Origin: Magnetospirillum molischianum DSM 120
GTDB lineage: Bacteria > Pseudomonadota > Alphaproteobacteria > Rhodospirillales > Magnetospirillaceae
DNA: 64,000 bases
Direction of reading: 5' to 3'
NCBI RefSeq assembly: GCF_000294655.1
Contig: NZ_CAHP01000023.1
Coordinates: forward strand, 58,451-122,450
A program made the position numbers and the translations under genes. The notes under the pieces were generated by a model, which saw only the letters and a program-made list of their open reading frames with translations, made no database searches and had not been told where the DNA came from. Numbering within the stretch: the first letter of the stretch is position 1; each line of letters opens with the position of its first letter. Positions 11,303 to 22,787 of this stretch are shown here, in pieces.

Positions 11303-12574
11303 ATGAAGGTATTGGTGGTCGGATCGGGCGGACGCGAGCACGCTTTGTGCTGGAAGCTGGCGCAATCGCCGCTTTTAACCAAATTATGGTGCGCACCGGG
11401 CAATGCCGGGATCGCGGGCGTGGCGGAATGCGTTGCTATCGCCGCGGATGCGGTTGAGGATCTGGTTGCCTTCGCCCAGGCCAACGCCGTCGATCTGGTG
11501 GTGATCGGCCCCGAAGCCCCGCTGGTCGCCGGACTGGCCGACCGCTGCCGCGAGAACGGCATCCGGGTCTTCGGCCCCTCGGCCGCCGCCGCCGAATTGG
11601 AAGGCTCGAAGGGGTTCATGAAGGACGTCGTGGCCAAGGCTGGGATTCCCACCGCGTGGTACGGCCGCTTCCGCGACAGTGATTCGGCCAAAGCCTTCAT
11701 CCGTGCCAAGGGCGCGCCGATCGTCGTCAAGACCGACGGCCTGGCGGCGGGCAAGGGCGTGGTGGTCGCGATGACCGAGGCCGAAGCCCTGGCCGCCGTC
11801 GATGCGATGATGGGCGACAAGGTGTTCGGCGCGGCAGGCGACGAACTGGTGATCGAGGAATTCCTGGAAGGCGAGGAATGCAGCTTCTTCGCTCTCTGCG
11901 ACGGCCGGACCGCCTTGCCGCTGGCCGCCGCTCAGGACCACAAGCGGGTCGGCGACGGCGATACCGGCCCCAATACCGGCGGGATGGGGGCCTATTCCCC
12001 GACGCCGGTGGTCACGCCCGCGATTGAAGCCGCGATCATCGACACCTGCATCCGCCCCTTGATTGCCACCATGGCCGCGTTGGGCCGCCCTTATACCGGA
12101 GTGTTGTTCGCCGGCATCATGGTCACGGCGGCGGGGCCGAAATTGCTGGAGTACAATGTCCGCTTCGGCGACCCGGAATGTCAGGTTCTGATGGCCCGGC
12201 TCGAGTCTGATCTGCTCCCGGTGTTGGTGGCCGGAGCCGAGGGACGGCTGGACCAGATCAGTCTTTCCTGGCGCGATGCGGTGGCGCTGGTGGTGGTGAT
12301 GGCCGCCAACGGCTATCCCGGATCGTATGAGAAAGGCAGCGTGATCGGTGGGCTTGACGCGGCGGACGCGGTTGAAGGCGTCACGGTTCTCCATGCCGGA
12401 ACCGCGCAAAAGGGAGATGCGGTGATCGCCACCGGCGGCCGGGTGCTGGGGATCACCGCGATCGGGGCCGACGTCGCCGAGGCACGCGAGCGGGCCTATC
12501 GAGCCGTCGATCTGCTGGATTGGCCGGGCGGATTCTGTCGCCGCGACATCGCTTGGCGAGCGCTGGCACGGTAA
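11303..12574 (+). CDS. purD: Phosphoribosylamine-glycine ligase (GAR synthetase)
   Basis: PurD catalyses the ATP-dependent joining of glycine to phosphoribosylamine, the second step of de novo purine synthesis. The product is 423 residues, the normal family length. Visible features are the N-terminal [13 protein letters not shown], the ATP-grasp segment [16 protein letters not shown], and the family signature YNVRFGDPE. The start at 11303 follows a GGAAAGGA stretch. It is not obviously linked to its neighbours by function. Confidence 0.97.
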   Translation: MKVLVVGSGGREHALCWKLAQSPLLTKLWCAPGNAGIAGVAECVAIAADAVEDLVAFAQANAVDLVVIGPEAPLVAGLADRCRENGIRVFGPSAAAAELEGSKGFMKDVVAKAGIPTAWYGRFRDSDSAKAFIRAKGAPIVVKTDGLAAGKGVVVAMTEAEALAAVDAMMGDKVFGAAGDELVIEEFLEGEECSFFALCDGRTALPLAAAQDHKRVGDGDTGPNTGGMGAYSPTPVVTPAIEAAIIDTCIRPLIATMAALGRPYTGVLFAGIMVTAAGPKLLEYNVRFGDPECQVLMARLESDLLPVLVAGAEGRLDQISLSWRDAVALVVVMAANGYPGSYEKGSVIGGLDAADAVEGVTVLHAGTAQKGDAVIATGGRVLGITAIGADVAEARERAYRAVDLLDWPGGFCRRDIAWRALAR

Positions 12575-12612
12575 CTCCCAACGGACATGACAGATTCTTA
12601 ACCCGGCCGCGC

Positions 12613-12640
12613 TTGACAGGAACGGGGTCCGCCCTTAGAT
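12613..12640 (+). promoter_or_regulatory. Sigma70-type promoter of groESL
   Basis: TTGACA at 12613-12618 and TTAGAT at 12635-12640 are separated by 16 bases and lie directly upstream of the CIRCE operator. The start point would fall within CIRCE, consistent with repression by occlusion. Confidence 0.75.
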
Positions 12641-12642
12641 GG

Positions 12643-12669
12643 TTAGCACTCGTTGGAGAGGAGTGCTAA
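12643..12669 (+). promoter_or_regulatory. CIRCE operator (HrcA binding site)
   Basis: An exact consensus inverted repeat TTAGCACTC-N9-GAGTGCTAA lies 70 bases before groES. CIRCE is bound by the HrcA repressor, which is released on heat shock. The hrcA gene itself is not in this window. Confidence 0.97.
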
Positions 12670-12739
12670 CAGCGCCCCCTCGACCAATCAAAACTGTTGA
12701 GTCGCCTTCACGGCGAAGACCAAACGGAGGTTCAGACCC

Positions 12740-14693
<1,954 letters not shown>

Positions 14694-14726
14694 GTCCGAC
14701 GCCTTCGAATCGAGACTGTCGATTGG

Positions 14727-14756
14727 CCCCCCTCCCCTCGTGGGAGGGGGGTTTTT
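14727..14756 (+). terminator. Rho-independent terminator after groEL
   Basis: A ten-base-pair GC stem (arms 14727-14736 and 14742-14751, five-base loop) is followed by five T. It lies 33 bases after the groEL stop. Confidence 0.9.
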
Positions 14757-14909
14757 CGTTGCCCGCCTCTTCTCAAAGAACAGGGAATGCGACTCGATCG
14801 GATGAATCCCGCGTCTCGTGCCCCGTCGGTTGAAAGCCTGTACGGTATCTCTTCCGGCACCTTCGCCCCGGTGATATAAGAAGCCAAGGCCGTAGAGGGA
14901 GACAGCCCC

Positions 14910-15716
14910 TTGACTTTGCTGGATGTTTTAACCGTTGCCCTAATCCGGGGTCTCGGCGAGGTCCTACCTATCGGAGCTTCGGGTCCGTTAGCGGTCTTGC
15001 CCGGTCTGGTGGGCAGCGACGATGGACGCGCCGCGTTGTCGATTGCGACTCATTGCGGAATCCTGGTGGCATTGCTGCTGTATTTCTGGCGCGATGTCCT
15101 GGCGATGGTCGTCGGCTTATGGCGGCTGGCCAAAGGCAAGCCCGATGCCGGATCGTGGCTGATGTTGCATGTCGCGGCCGGAACGGTGCCCGCGGCGGCG
15201 CTGGGTGGGTTTCTGGCCGCTCCCACCGCCGACCTGATCGGGCCAGTGTTAGCCTCGATCCTGATCCTGCTCGGCGGAGTGATCCTACTCGTCTGCGATC
15301 GGCTGGGAGTGACGGTGAGGCGGGTCGAGCACCTGAGCATTTCCTTCGCCGCCGGACTCGGGCTGGTCCAGGCATTGGCGCTGTTCCCCGGCGTGTCGCG
15401 TACCGGCATCACGATCGCCACCGCGCGCCTGATGGGATGGGAACGGCGCGAAGCCGCCCGCTTCTCGCTATTGCTCGCGATCCCCCTAATTCTCGGCTAC
15501 GTCGCCGTCAGCCTGTGGCAATTGACCAGACACACTCAACCGATCCTGTCGGCCGACCTCCAAATCGCGGCGATCGCGGCGGGAATGATCGCGTTCACGG
15601 CCATCGCGGCGATGATGGCCTGGGTCGATCGCCATACTTACGCACCTCTGGCGGTCGCCCGAATCGTTGTTGGGCTGGTCGCGCTGGGTATCGCGCTGTT
15701 GTCATCGCTGGGGTGA
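14910..15716 (+). CDS. Divergent UppP/BacA-like undecaprenyl-diphosphate phosphatase family protein
   Basis: This 268-residue membrane protein has about eight hydrophobic helices and the UppP layout; UppP recycles undecaprenyl diphosphate for wall and glycan synthesis. The start is TTG with a GAGGGAGA site upstream. The second signature PGVSRTGITIA is intact, including the key Arg. The first signature is altered: the position of E. coli Glu17 is Arg13, the paired Ser-Ser is Gly22-Ala23, and the His30 position is Pro26; only the second Glu (Glu17 here) remains. It may be inactive or have another substrate. Family membership is firm, activity is doubtful. Confidence 0.75.
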   Translation: MTLLDVLTVALIRGLGEVLPIGASGPLAVLPGLVGSDDGRAALSIATHCGILVALLLYFWRDVLAMVVGLWRLAKGKPDAGSWLMLHVAAGTVPAAALGGFLAAPTADLIGPVLASILILLGGVILLVCDRLGVTVRRVEHLSISFAAGLGLVQALALFPGVSRTGITIATARLMGWERREAARFSLLLAIPLILGYVAVSLWQLTRHTQPILSADLQIAAIAAGMIAFTAIAAMMAWVDRHTYAPLAVARIVVGLVALGIALLSSLG

Positions 15717-15720
15717 TCGA

Positions 15721-17169
15721 CTATTGCCGCCAGAACGTCGGCACGAACAGCACCAGCACGGTAAAGATTTCCAGCCGCCCGAACAGCATCCCGGCTGCCA
15801 GCAGCATCTTCGCCGCATCAGGCAAGGCGGCATAGGTAGCCCCCGGACCGATGCTGCCGCCCAGGCCGGGACCGAGATTGGCCAGGGCCGAGGCGGCACC
15901 GCTGACCGCGGTGACAAAATCAAGCCCGAGGAAGGCCAGCGCCATCGAGAGCAGCGCAAAGGCCAGCGCATAGACGAACAGGAATCCCATCACCGATTCC
16001 AACACGTCTTCGGGCACGGTACGACCGTTGAAGGTCGCGATCAGCACCGCGTTCGGACGCAACAACCGACGCAATTGCATTACCGCATCGGTGAACAGGC
16101 ATTGCAGACGAAAGACCTTGAGCCCACCCGAGGTCGATCCGGCGCAGCCGCCGACAAAGGCCAGAAAGAATAAGATCATCGCCGGCATTCCGCCCCACCC
16201 GCCATAGGGAAGGGTGTAGAACCCGGTCCCGGTCATCACCGAGGCGACGGTGAACGTACCGTGACGCACCGCATCGGTGGGCGTCAAATTGACGCTGATC
16301 CACAGCCAGGCGCTCACCCCCAGCATGCCGAGTCCGAGCAGGGAGAGATACCAGCGGATCTGGCTATCGGCCAGAACAGCACCGCTTTCGCCTCGCGCCA
16401 AACGATAGAACAGCAAGAACGGCAATCCACTGGCAACCATCCCGATGGTCAGGACGATTTCAGCGGAAGGGTTGCGGAAGTGACCGACCGAAGTGTCATA
16501 GGTTGAAAACCCTCCCGACGACAACGTGGACAGGGCATGAGCCAAAGCGTCGAACCCGCCCAAACCGACCTGCCACAGCAGCAGAGCCAGCAGCAGGGTT
16601 AACCAGGCATAGGCAAAGAACACCACGGTTGCGATCCGCCGCCCGCGCGAGATCGCCCGCGCGGCCGAACCGGGCATTTCCAGACGAAACATCTGCATCC
16701 CGCCGACCGCCAACAGCGGCAACACCGCGACCGCCATCGCGATAACGCCCAGCCCCCCCAACCAGTTCAGCAGCGCCCGCCACAGCAACAAGCCGCGTGG
16801 AGCGCGGTCCAGCCCTGTGATTACCGTCGCGCCCGAGGTGGTCAGGCCACTGACCGCCTCGAACAACGCATCGGGAACCGAAAGCGCCAGCGGACCGAAG
16901 AAAAAGGGCAGCGCCGCAAACAGCACCGGAACCAACCACCCGAACACAACGGCCAGATAGATCTGCCGCGTGGTCCAGCCACACCGGGGAGCATTCATTC
17001 CCAAGGCCAGGGCAAGACCGAAAAACAGGGTCACCCCGGACGAAACGACAAACACCCGCGCTTCGGCATGGCCGTCGTGAACGTCAAGCGCGGCAGGCAG
17101 CAGCATCGCCGCCGCCAGGGCGCACAACAACTGGCCAATCAGGCGCAGGACGGGACGGACGTCGATCAT
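15721..17169 (-). CDS. trkH: TrkH-family potassium uptake transmembrane subunit, copy 1
   Basis: TrkH forms the ion pore of the Trk K+ uptake system, gated by cytoplasmic TrkA. The 482-residue product has the four P-loops in order: SGLTTSGATV, LSTLSSGGFST, VMTGTGFY and ASALANLGPG, with the LLNWLGGLGVI helix between them. The start at 17169 (MIDVRPVLRLIGQLL) is preferred over an upstream start in the neighbouring gene. It lies 13 bases downstream of a second TrkH gene, probably in one transcript. No trkA is visible here. Confidence 0.9.
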   Translation of the reverse strand: MIDVRPVLRLIGQLLCALAAAMLLPAALDVHDGHAEARVFVVSSGVTLFFGLALALGMNAPRCGWTTRQIYLAVVFGWLVPVLFAALPFFFGPLALSVPDALFEAVSGLTTSGATVITGLDRAPRGLLLWRALLNWLGGLGVIAMAVAVLPLLAVGGMQMFRLEMPGSAARAISRGRRIATVVFFAYAWLTLLLALLLWQVGLGGFDALAHALSTLSSGGFSTYDTSVGHFRNPSAEIVLTIGMVASGLPFLLFYRLARGESGAVLADSQIRWYLSLLGLGMLGVSAWLWISVNLTPTDAVRHGTFTVASVMTGTGFYTLPYGGWGGMPAMILFFLAFVGGCAGSTSGGLKVFRLQCLFTDAVMQLRRLLRPNAVLIATFNGRTVPEDVLESVMGFLFVYALAFALLSMALAFLGLDFVTAVSGAASALANLGPGLGGSIGPGATYAALPDAAKMLLAAGMLFGRLEIFTVLVLFVPTFWRQ

Positions 17170-17182
17170 CGGCCTCCCTCCC

Positions 17183-18643
17183 CTATTCCCGCCAATAGCT
17201 GCGGGAGAACAAAACCGCCACGATGAACAGTTCCAGCCGTCCAATCATCATTTCAAGCGCCAGAATCCATTTAGCGGCATCGGGCAGGGGGCGATAGCTG
17301 CCCATCGGCCCGATCACGTCGCCGATCCCAGGACCGGCATTGGCAAGCGCCGCCGCCGAGCCGGACAGAGCCGTGACAAAATCGACCCCCACCACCGACA
17401 GAGTTACCGCGAACAGGGCAAAGGTAAGGAAATACAGAACAACGAAGCCGAGAACCGAATCGAGAATCGTCGGGGCCACCATATCGTTGTTGTACCGGAT
17501 CACATAGACCCCATGGGGGTAGAGCAATCGTCCGATATGAGCCGAGGTGATGGAGAACAACAAATCCCACCGCAGAATCTTGATTCCACCGGCAGCAGAC
17601 CCGGTGCAGCCGCCGATAAACAACAGAATGAAGAACACGACGTGAGCAAAGCCACCCCACGCACTCCAGTCAGTCGAGGCGAACCCGGTGGTCGAGACGA
17701 TCGACGTGACCGAAAAAGCGGCATGGCGCAACGCCGCCGCCGGAGGCATGTCATTGACCGTCCATTGCCACAGTGCCAGCAAACCGGAAAACCCGCCGAT
17801 GAACATCAGATACCAGCGCGTCTGAGCATCTTTGAACAGACTGGTCCGCGCCGCCCGTCCCATGCCGGTCCACAGCACCAGACTGGACCCGCCGACCAGC
17901 ATCGCCGCGACCGCCACCCATTGCACATCGGCGCCCCAATGGGCCAGCCGCAGGTCCGAGGTCGAGAATCCTCCGGTCGAGACCGCCGACAAAGCGTGGC
18001 ACATCGCATCGAACCGCCCCATCCCGGCGACCCAGAATCCGAGCGCGGTCAAGACGGTGAAGACGACATAGACCACCCCGATTCCCCCGGCGACCTGAAG
18101 GATGCGCGGACCGACTCGTTCGGTCTTGTCCGAAGTTTCCATCCGGAACACCTGCATCCCGCCGATACGCAAAGCGGGCAGGATCGCCACTGCCATCACG
18201 ATGATCCCCGCCCCGCCCAACCAGTTCAGCAACGCCCGCCACAGCAAGATACCGCGAGGGGCGTGATCGAGACCGAGCATCACCGTCGCTCCGGTGGTGG
18301 TCAGCCCACTGACCGCCTCGAACACGGCATCGGTAGACGTCAGCCCCAGGTTGGAAAAGGCAAAGGGTAACGCGGCGAAACCGGAGGTCGAACTCCATCC
18401 GATAACCGTCAACATGAAGGATTGCCGGGCCGACAGAGTGATGCGGCCCGCGGGACGGGTACCGAAACCAAGCGCCAATCCGAAAAACGCGGTCACGGCG
18501 GCTGAGATGACGAACACCGCCCAATCGGGATCGCCCGCCGCCGCGTCAGCCACGGCAGGAAAGAGCATGGCAACCGCAAGAACCAGCAGCAACAGCCCAT
18601 TGACGAACAAAACTGGCCGAAAATCGATCACACTATCTCTCAT
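17183..18643 (-). CDS. trkH: TrkH-family potassium uptake transmembrane subunit, copy 2
   Basis: The 486-residue product is a clear paralogue of the downstream gene. P-loops are SGLTTTGATV, LSAVSTGGFST, IVSTTGFAS and AAALANAGPG; note STTG in the third loop where copy 1 has TGTG. The start at 18643 (MRDSVIDFRPVLFV) matches the start of copy 1 (MIDVRPVL), while the open frame runs 83 codons further upstream without family similarity. First gene of the tandem pair. Different filter sequences may mean different affinity or ion preference. Confidence 0.9.
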   Translation of the reverse strand: MRDSVIDFRPVLFVNGLLLLVLAVAMLFPAVADAAAGDPDWAVFVISAAVTAFFGLALGFGTRPAGRITLSARQSFMLTVIGWSSTSGFAALPFAFSNLGLTSTDAVFEAVSGLTTTGATVMLGLDHAPRGILLWRALLNWLGGAGIIVMAVAILPALRIGGMQVFRMETSDKTERVGPRILQVAGGIGVVYVVFTVLTALGFWVAGMGRFDAMCHALSAVSTGGFSTSDLRLAHWGADVQWVAVAAMLVGGSSLVLWTGMGRAARTSLFKDAQTRWYLMFIGGFSGLLALWQWTVNDMPPAAALRHAAFSVTSIVSTTGFASTDWSAWGGFAHVVFFILLFIGGCTGSAAGGIKILRWDLLFSITSAHIGRLLYPHGVYVIRYNNDMVAPTILDSVLGFVVLYFLTFALFAVTLSVVGVDFVTALSGSAAALANAGPGIGDVIGPMGSYRPLPDAAKWILALEMMIGRLELFIVAVLFSRSYWRE

Positions 18644-18773
18644 TGCACGCGCGAACGCCCGACTCTTGACCCCGAAAGCGGGCGCTTGTCCAGAGAATCG
18701 TGCGCGCGCTTGCCAGCCGGGGCGGCTACAGCTAGGGTTGGCGGTGACGAGAACTGCCTGAGGGATGCTGGCA

Positions 18774-19076
18774 ATGCACGCGATTTTAGCCGCCGCGATC
18801 GAGGTCGTGATCCTGGCCTTGAACCTGTACTGGTACGTCGTTCTGGCAGCGGTGGTGGTAAGTTGGCTGGTGGCGTTCGGAATCGTCAACACCTATAATT
18901 CCACTGTCCGCACGCTTTTGACCGTGTTGTCGCGCCTGACCGAGCCGGTGCTGCGCCCGTTGCGCCGTGTCCTGCCCGATCTGGGGTCGGTCGATCTGTC
19001 GCCGATCGTGCTGTGGCTGGTGCTGTATTTCCTGATCCGGGTGCTGGAACAGCTTCGCTTCTCCATCGCCTTCTAA
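18774..19076 (+). CDS. YggT family membrane protein
   Basis: The 100-residue protein has two hydrophobic blocks separated by the conserved amphipathic segment LTEPVLRPLRRVLPDLG..DLSPIVLWLVLYF, the YggT hallmark. YggT proteins are linked to osmotic or membrane stress and to a SepF/cell-division setting in some bacteria; the molecular role is unclear. I chose the ATG at 18774 because GAGGGA sits eight bases upstream; an in-frame ATG at 18765 is possible. The DUF167 gene follows by four bases, a very common pairing. Confidence 0.85.
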   Translation: MHAILAAAIEVVILALNLYWYVVLAAVVVSWLVAFGIVNTYNSTVRTLLTVLSRLTEPVLRPLRRVLPDLGSVDLSPIVLWLVLYFLIRVLEQLRFSIAF

Positions 19077-19080
19077 GATC

Positions 19081-19410
19081 GTGAGTGCCGGAGCCTCGCC
19101 CTTCACCGCCGCGTCTGGCGGGCTCCGCGTCTCGATTCGGCTGACGCCCAAATCCTCGCGCGATCAGGTGCGGGGGGTTGCCGTCGAAGCCGATGGGCAT
19201 GCGGTCCTGAAGGTTCAGGTCACCGCCGTGCCCGAAGACGGCAAAGCCAACGCCGCCTTGGTCAAACTTTTGGCCAAGACGTGGCGGCTGCCCCGCACGA
19301 CGATGGATATCGTCCAGGGCACGACCGACCGCCGCAAGGTGGTTCTGATTTCCGGCGATGCCGAAGACTTGCGGCAACGCCTTGATCTATGGATGGCCGA
19401 ACAACCATGA
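19081..19410 (+). CDS. DUF167 (YggU-like) family protein
   Basis: The 109-residue protein has the DUF167 core: [29 protein letters not shown] and VVQG-like [10 protein letters not shown]. The function of this small alpha/beta protein is not known. The start is GTG. It follows yggT closely and its stop overlaps the folD start (ATGA), so the three genes are likely one operon. Confidence 0.9.
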   Translation: MSAGASPFTAASGGLRVSIRLTPKSSRDQVRGVAVEADGHAVLKVQVTAVPEDGKANAALVKLLAKTWRLPRTTMDIVQGTTDRRKVVLISGDAEDLRQRLDLWMAEQP

Positions 19411-20297
19411 CTGAAGCAACGATCATCGACGGCAACCGCTTTTCCGCTGGCCTGCGCGACCGCATCGCCTCCGAGGTCCATGCCCTGCGCGAGACGCGCC
19501 ACATCACGCCCGGCTTGGCGGTGGTGCTGGTGGGCGAAGATCCGGCCAGTCAGGTCTATGTCCGCACCAAGCACAAGCGCACCGTCGAAGTGGGTATGGA
19601 ATCCTTTGTCCATACGCTGCCGGTCGATACCCCCGAAGACGAATTGCTGACCCTGATCGCCGGTCTTAACAAGGACCCGGCGGTTCACGGCATCCTGGTC
19701 CAACTGCCCCTGCCCCGTCAGATCGACGCCCAGAAAGTGATCGAGGCGATCGACCCGGCGAAGGATGTCGATGGCTTCCACCCGGTCAATGTCGGCCGCC
19801 TCGCCTCGGGCGGCGAAGCACTGATCCCCTGCACTCCGTTCGGCTCGCTGCTGCTCCTGCGCGACCATCTGGGCGATCTGTCGGGGCTTGACGCCGTGGT
19901 CGTCGGACGCTCGAACATCGTCGGCAAGCCGATGGCGCAATTGCTGATCCGCGAGAGCTGCACCGTCACAGTCGCCCATTCCCGCACCCGCGACCTGCCC
20001 GACGTGGTGCGGCGCGCCGATATTGTCATCGCCGCCGTCGGCAAGCCGGGAATGATCCGGGGCGACTGGCTGAAACCCGGCTGCACCGTGATCGATGTCG
20101 GCATCAACCGAGTTGCAAATCCCGATGGCACCTCCCGCCTGGTCGGCGACGTCGCCTTTGACGAAGCGGTCAAGGTCGCGGGCGCGATTACTCCGGTTCC
20201 GGGCGGTGTCGGCCCGATGACGATTGCCTGCCTGCTGCGCAATACCCTGGTGGCCTGTGCCCGCCAGCACCGCATTGCCCTCGACAAGTCGCTTTAA
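19407..20297 (+). CDS. folD: Bifunctional methylenetetrahydrofolate dehydrogenase/cyclohydrolase
   Basis: FolD interconverts 5,10-methylene-THF and 10-formyl-THF in one-carbon metabolism using NADP. The 296-residue product has [18 protein letters not shown] (containing the catalytic Tyr and Lys), the signature [24 protein letters not shown], and [14 protein letters not shown] near the end. The start at 19407 overlaps the preceding stop by four bases; an in-frame start 18 bases upstream is less likely. Confidence 0.97.
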   Translation: MTEATIIDGNRFSAGLRDRIASEVHALRETRHITPGLAVVLVGEDPASQVYVRTKHKRTVEVGMESFVHTLPVDTPEDELLTLIAGLNKDPAVHGILVQLPLPRQIDAQKVIEAIDPAKDVDGFHPVNVGRLASGGEALIPCTPFGSLLLLRDHLGDLSGLDAVVVGRSNIVGKPMAQLLIRESCTVTVAHSRTRDLPDVVRRADIVIAAVGKPGMIRGDWLKPGCTVIDVGINRVANPDGTSRLVGDVAFDEAVKVAGAITPVPGGVGPMTIACLLRNTLVACARQHRIALDKSL

Positions 20298-20323
20298 ACG
20301 CTGCTGATCGCGGAGGTTTCCCT

Positions 20324-21676
20324 ATGCCCGGTCCCCAGATTCCGGCCCCACTCGATCTGTTGGGCGATCTTGTCGCCGCCGCCCGCCGCGCCGGAGCCGA
20401 CGAGGCCGACGCGGTTCTGATCGATTCGGTTTCGCTGTCGGTGGGCTTGAGGCTGGGAACGCTGGAACGGCTGGAACGATCCGAAGGCGGCGATGTCGGC
20501 CTGCGCGTCCTGATCGGTCGCCAGCAAGCATTCGTCTCCTCGTCCGACCGCTCGCCCGCCGCCCTGGACGAGTTGGTCGAACGCGCCGTTGCGATGGCCC
20601 GCATCGTCCCCGAGGATCCGTGGTGCGGACTGGCAACGCCCGAGGAACTGGCCCGCGATCTGCCAGACCTCGATATGTTCGATCCATCCGAGCCCAACGC
20701 CGAGGGACTGATCGACATGGCCCGCCGCGCCGAGGACATCGCCCGCGCCACCCCCGGAATCACCAATTCCGAAGGTGCCGATTCCGGCTGGGGCCGATCT
20801 CGGGTCGCGCTATGCGCCTCGAATGGCCTGTCGTTCGAGTATCAGGTCAGCCACGCTTCGATGTCGGTTGCCGTCCTGGCCGGTGACGGAGCCAGCGGGA
20901 TGGAACGCGATTACGACTATACCGGAGCGGTCTATCTCAGCGATCTGCGCGCCCCCGAGGATGTCGGAGCCGAAGCCGCTCGACGGACCATCCGCCGTCT
21001 CGGTGCACGCAAAGTCAGCTCGCGGCAAGTGCCGGTGATCTTCGATCCGCGCGTTGCCCGAGGTCTGCTCGCGACTCTGGCCGGTGCAATCAACGGCGCG
21101 TCGGTCGCTCGTGGCACCAGTTTCCTGAAGGACCGACTGGGCCAGCCGGTCTTCGCTCCCGGCGTCCGGGTGATCGACGATCCGCATCGCAGCCGCGGCC
21201 TGCGTTCGCGCCCCTGCGACGGCGAAGGGCTGCCGACCCGCGCCCGAGCGGTGATCGAAGACGGGATTCTAACCACTTGGCTGCTCGATCTGCGCTCGGC
21301 CCATCAGCTCGGCTTCGCCCCCACCGGGCACGCCAGCCGGTCTACCGGCTCTCCGCCCTCGCCTTCCGCCAGCAATTTCTATCTGGATGCGGGTGCGATC
21401 ACGCCTGCCGAGATGATCGGCGACATCACCGACGGCTTCTACATCACCGAATTGTTCGGTCAGGGAGTCAACGGTGTCACCGGCGATTATTCGCGCGGAG
21501 CCGCCGGTTTCTGGATCTCGGGCGGCGAATTGGCGTTCCCCGTCGCCGAGGTCACCATCGCCGGAAACCTCAAGGACATGTTCCGCGAGTTGACCCCTGC
21601 CAACGATCTCGAACTGCGCCACGGCATCGATTGCCCGACTCTGCGCATCGACGGACTGACCATTGCCGGACGGTAA
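20324..21676 (+). CDS. pmbA: TldD/PmbA family protein (metalloprotease-associated PmbA/TldE)
   Basis: PmbA (TldE) partners TldD in a zinc-dependent peptidase that processes modified peptides such as microcins and takes part in antitoxin turnover. The 450-residue product shows GADEADAVLIDS in the N-terminal domain, the conserved ITNSEGADSGWG segment, and the C-terminal GQGVNGVTGDYSRGAAGFWI with GNLKDMF, typical of PmbA. It lacks the HExxxH metal site of TldD, as expected for this subunit. It follows folD by 26 bases; tldD is not in the window. Confidence 0.93.
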   Translation: MPGPQIPAPLDLLGDLVAAARRAGADEADAVLIDSVSLSVGLRLGTLERLERSEGGDVGLRVLIGRQQAFVSSSDRSPAALDELVERAVAMARIVPEDPWCGLATPEELARDLPDLDMFDPSEPNAEGLIDMARRAEDIARATPGITNSEGADSGWGRSRVALCASNGLSFEYQVSHASMSVAVLAGDGASGMERDYDYTGAVYLSDLRAPEDVGAEAARRTIRRLGARKVSSRQVPVIFDPRVARGLLATLAGAINGASVARGTSFLKDRLGQPVFAPGVRVIDDPHRSRGLRSRPCDGEGLPTRARAVIEDGILTTWLLDLRSAHQLGFAPTGHASRSTGSPPSPSASNFYLDAGAITPAEMIGDITDGFYITELFGQGVNGVTGDYSRGAAGFWISGGELAFPVAEVTIAGNLKDMFRELTPANDLELRHGIDCPTLRIDGLTIAGR

Positions 21677-21738
21677 TTGAGGATGATCGAACGAGAGTGG
21701 GAGCTTTCGCCCCCACGATCGCTTCGAACACGTCCGTC

Positions 21739-22734
21739 TCAGCTTTCGGCACGTTTGGCCGGCCCATAGCGGCGCATATAGTGAGGCAGAATCGTTTCGG
21801 CCGGCGTGGCGGTAATTCCAAGTTCACCCAGGCCCGGCTCGTCCCCGGTCAGGATGTTGTTGACCCGCATCATCCGCACCTGATCACGGGTCAACGGCTG
21901 CGTCGGCAGGTATTCAAACACTCGTGCCTGGGTCATCGCGATCCCCATCGGCAACGGCAGCAGGCGCCGGTGTAATCCTGAACTCGATAACACCAGTTCC
22001 ATGATCTGCTTCATCGAATAGACGGCAGGACCGCCCAGTTCGTAGGTTCGTCCCGCCAGGGCAGGATCGTCGAGAACAGCCGCGACGGCAGAGGCGACAT
22101 CGCCGACATAAACCGGCTGAAAACGCGGCCCGCCGGTGCCGAACAGGTCAAGCGACGGCCGGGCTCCGTTCCACACGACACGGTAACCGTCGCCGGTGAA
22201 GACCGGCAGCACCGGGGACAACACGGCCATCTTGCCGAAGCGATTAAAGAAGTCATCGTCAGGACCAAACACCACGGACGGACGCAAGATGGTCGCACCG
22301 GGGATGGCGTCACGCACCGCCGCTTCGCCCGCCGCCTTGCTGCGGGCATAGGCGGCGTCGGACCTGGCGCTGGCCCCCAACGCCGACATCTGAACAAAGG
22401 CTTTGATCCCGGCATCGCGGGCGGCACCGGCAATATTGGCCGCACCGTCGGCGTGAACCGCCTGGAACGTGCGGCGAGAACTCTCGGTTAGAATCCCAAC
22501 CAAGTTGATCACCGCGTCGGCTCCGGCCACAGCGGCGGTGACGGCAGCAACATCACCGATATCGGCGCGGACCAACGAAATCTGGCCGACCTCGCCCATC
22601 GGCAATAGGAACTCGGCGGATGAGGGATGACGCACCGCGACCCGCACGGCCCAGCCGCGTCCGGCCAAACGGTGGACTATCGCCCGGCCGAGAAAGCCCG
22701 AGCCTCCGAATACCGTGACCAACCGACGCACCAT
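21739..22734 (-). CDS. Complex I NDUFA9-subunit-like NAD(P)-binding protein
   Basis: The 331-residue protein is an atypical extended short-chain dehydrogenase. It has the nucleotide-binding GGSGFLGRAIV near the start, INLVGILTE around residue 95, YARSKAAGE with a Tyr-x3-Lys pair, and ILRPSVVFGPDDDFFNRF. This pattern matches the NDUFA9/39-kDa family, an accessory subunit of respiratory complex I in mitochondria and many alphaproteobacteria. It converges with pmbA. Whether it joins complex I here cannot be told from sequence. Confidence 0.85.
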   Translation of the reverse strand: MVRRLVTVFGGSGFLGRAIVHRLAGRGWAVRVAVRHPSSAEFLLPMGEVGQISLVRADIGDVAAVTAAVAGADAVINLVGILTESSRRTFQAVHADGAANIAGAARDAGIKAFVQMSALGASARSDAAYARSKAAGEAAVRDAIPGATILRPSVVFGPDDDFFNRFGKMAVLSPVLPVFTGDGYRVVWNGARPSLDLFGTGGPRFQPVYVGDVASAVAAVLDDPALAGRTYELGGPAVYSMKQIMELVLSSSGLHRRLLPLPMGIAMTQARVFEYLPTQPLTRDQVRMMRVNNILTGDEPGLGELGITATPAETILPHYMRRYGPAKRAES

Positions 22735-22787
22735 CGTTTTTTCCTCCAGGAATTAACCAGCTTCAGGTGGGGGCATTCCGCGAAAAA

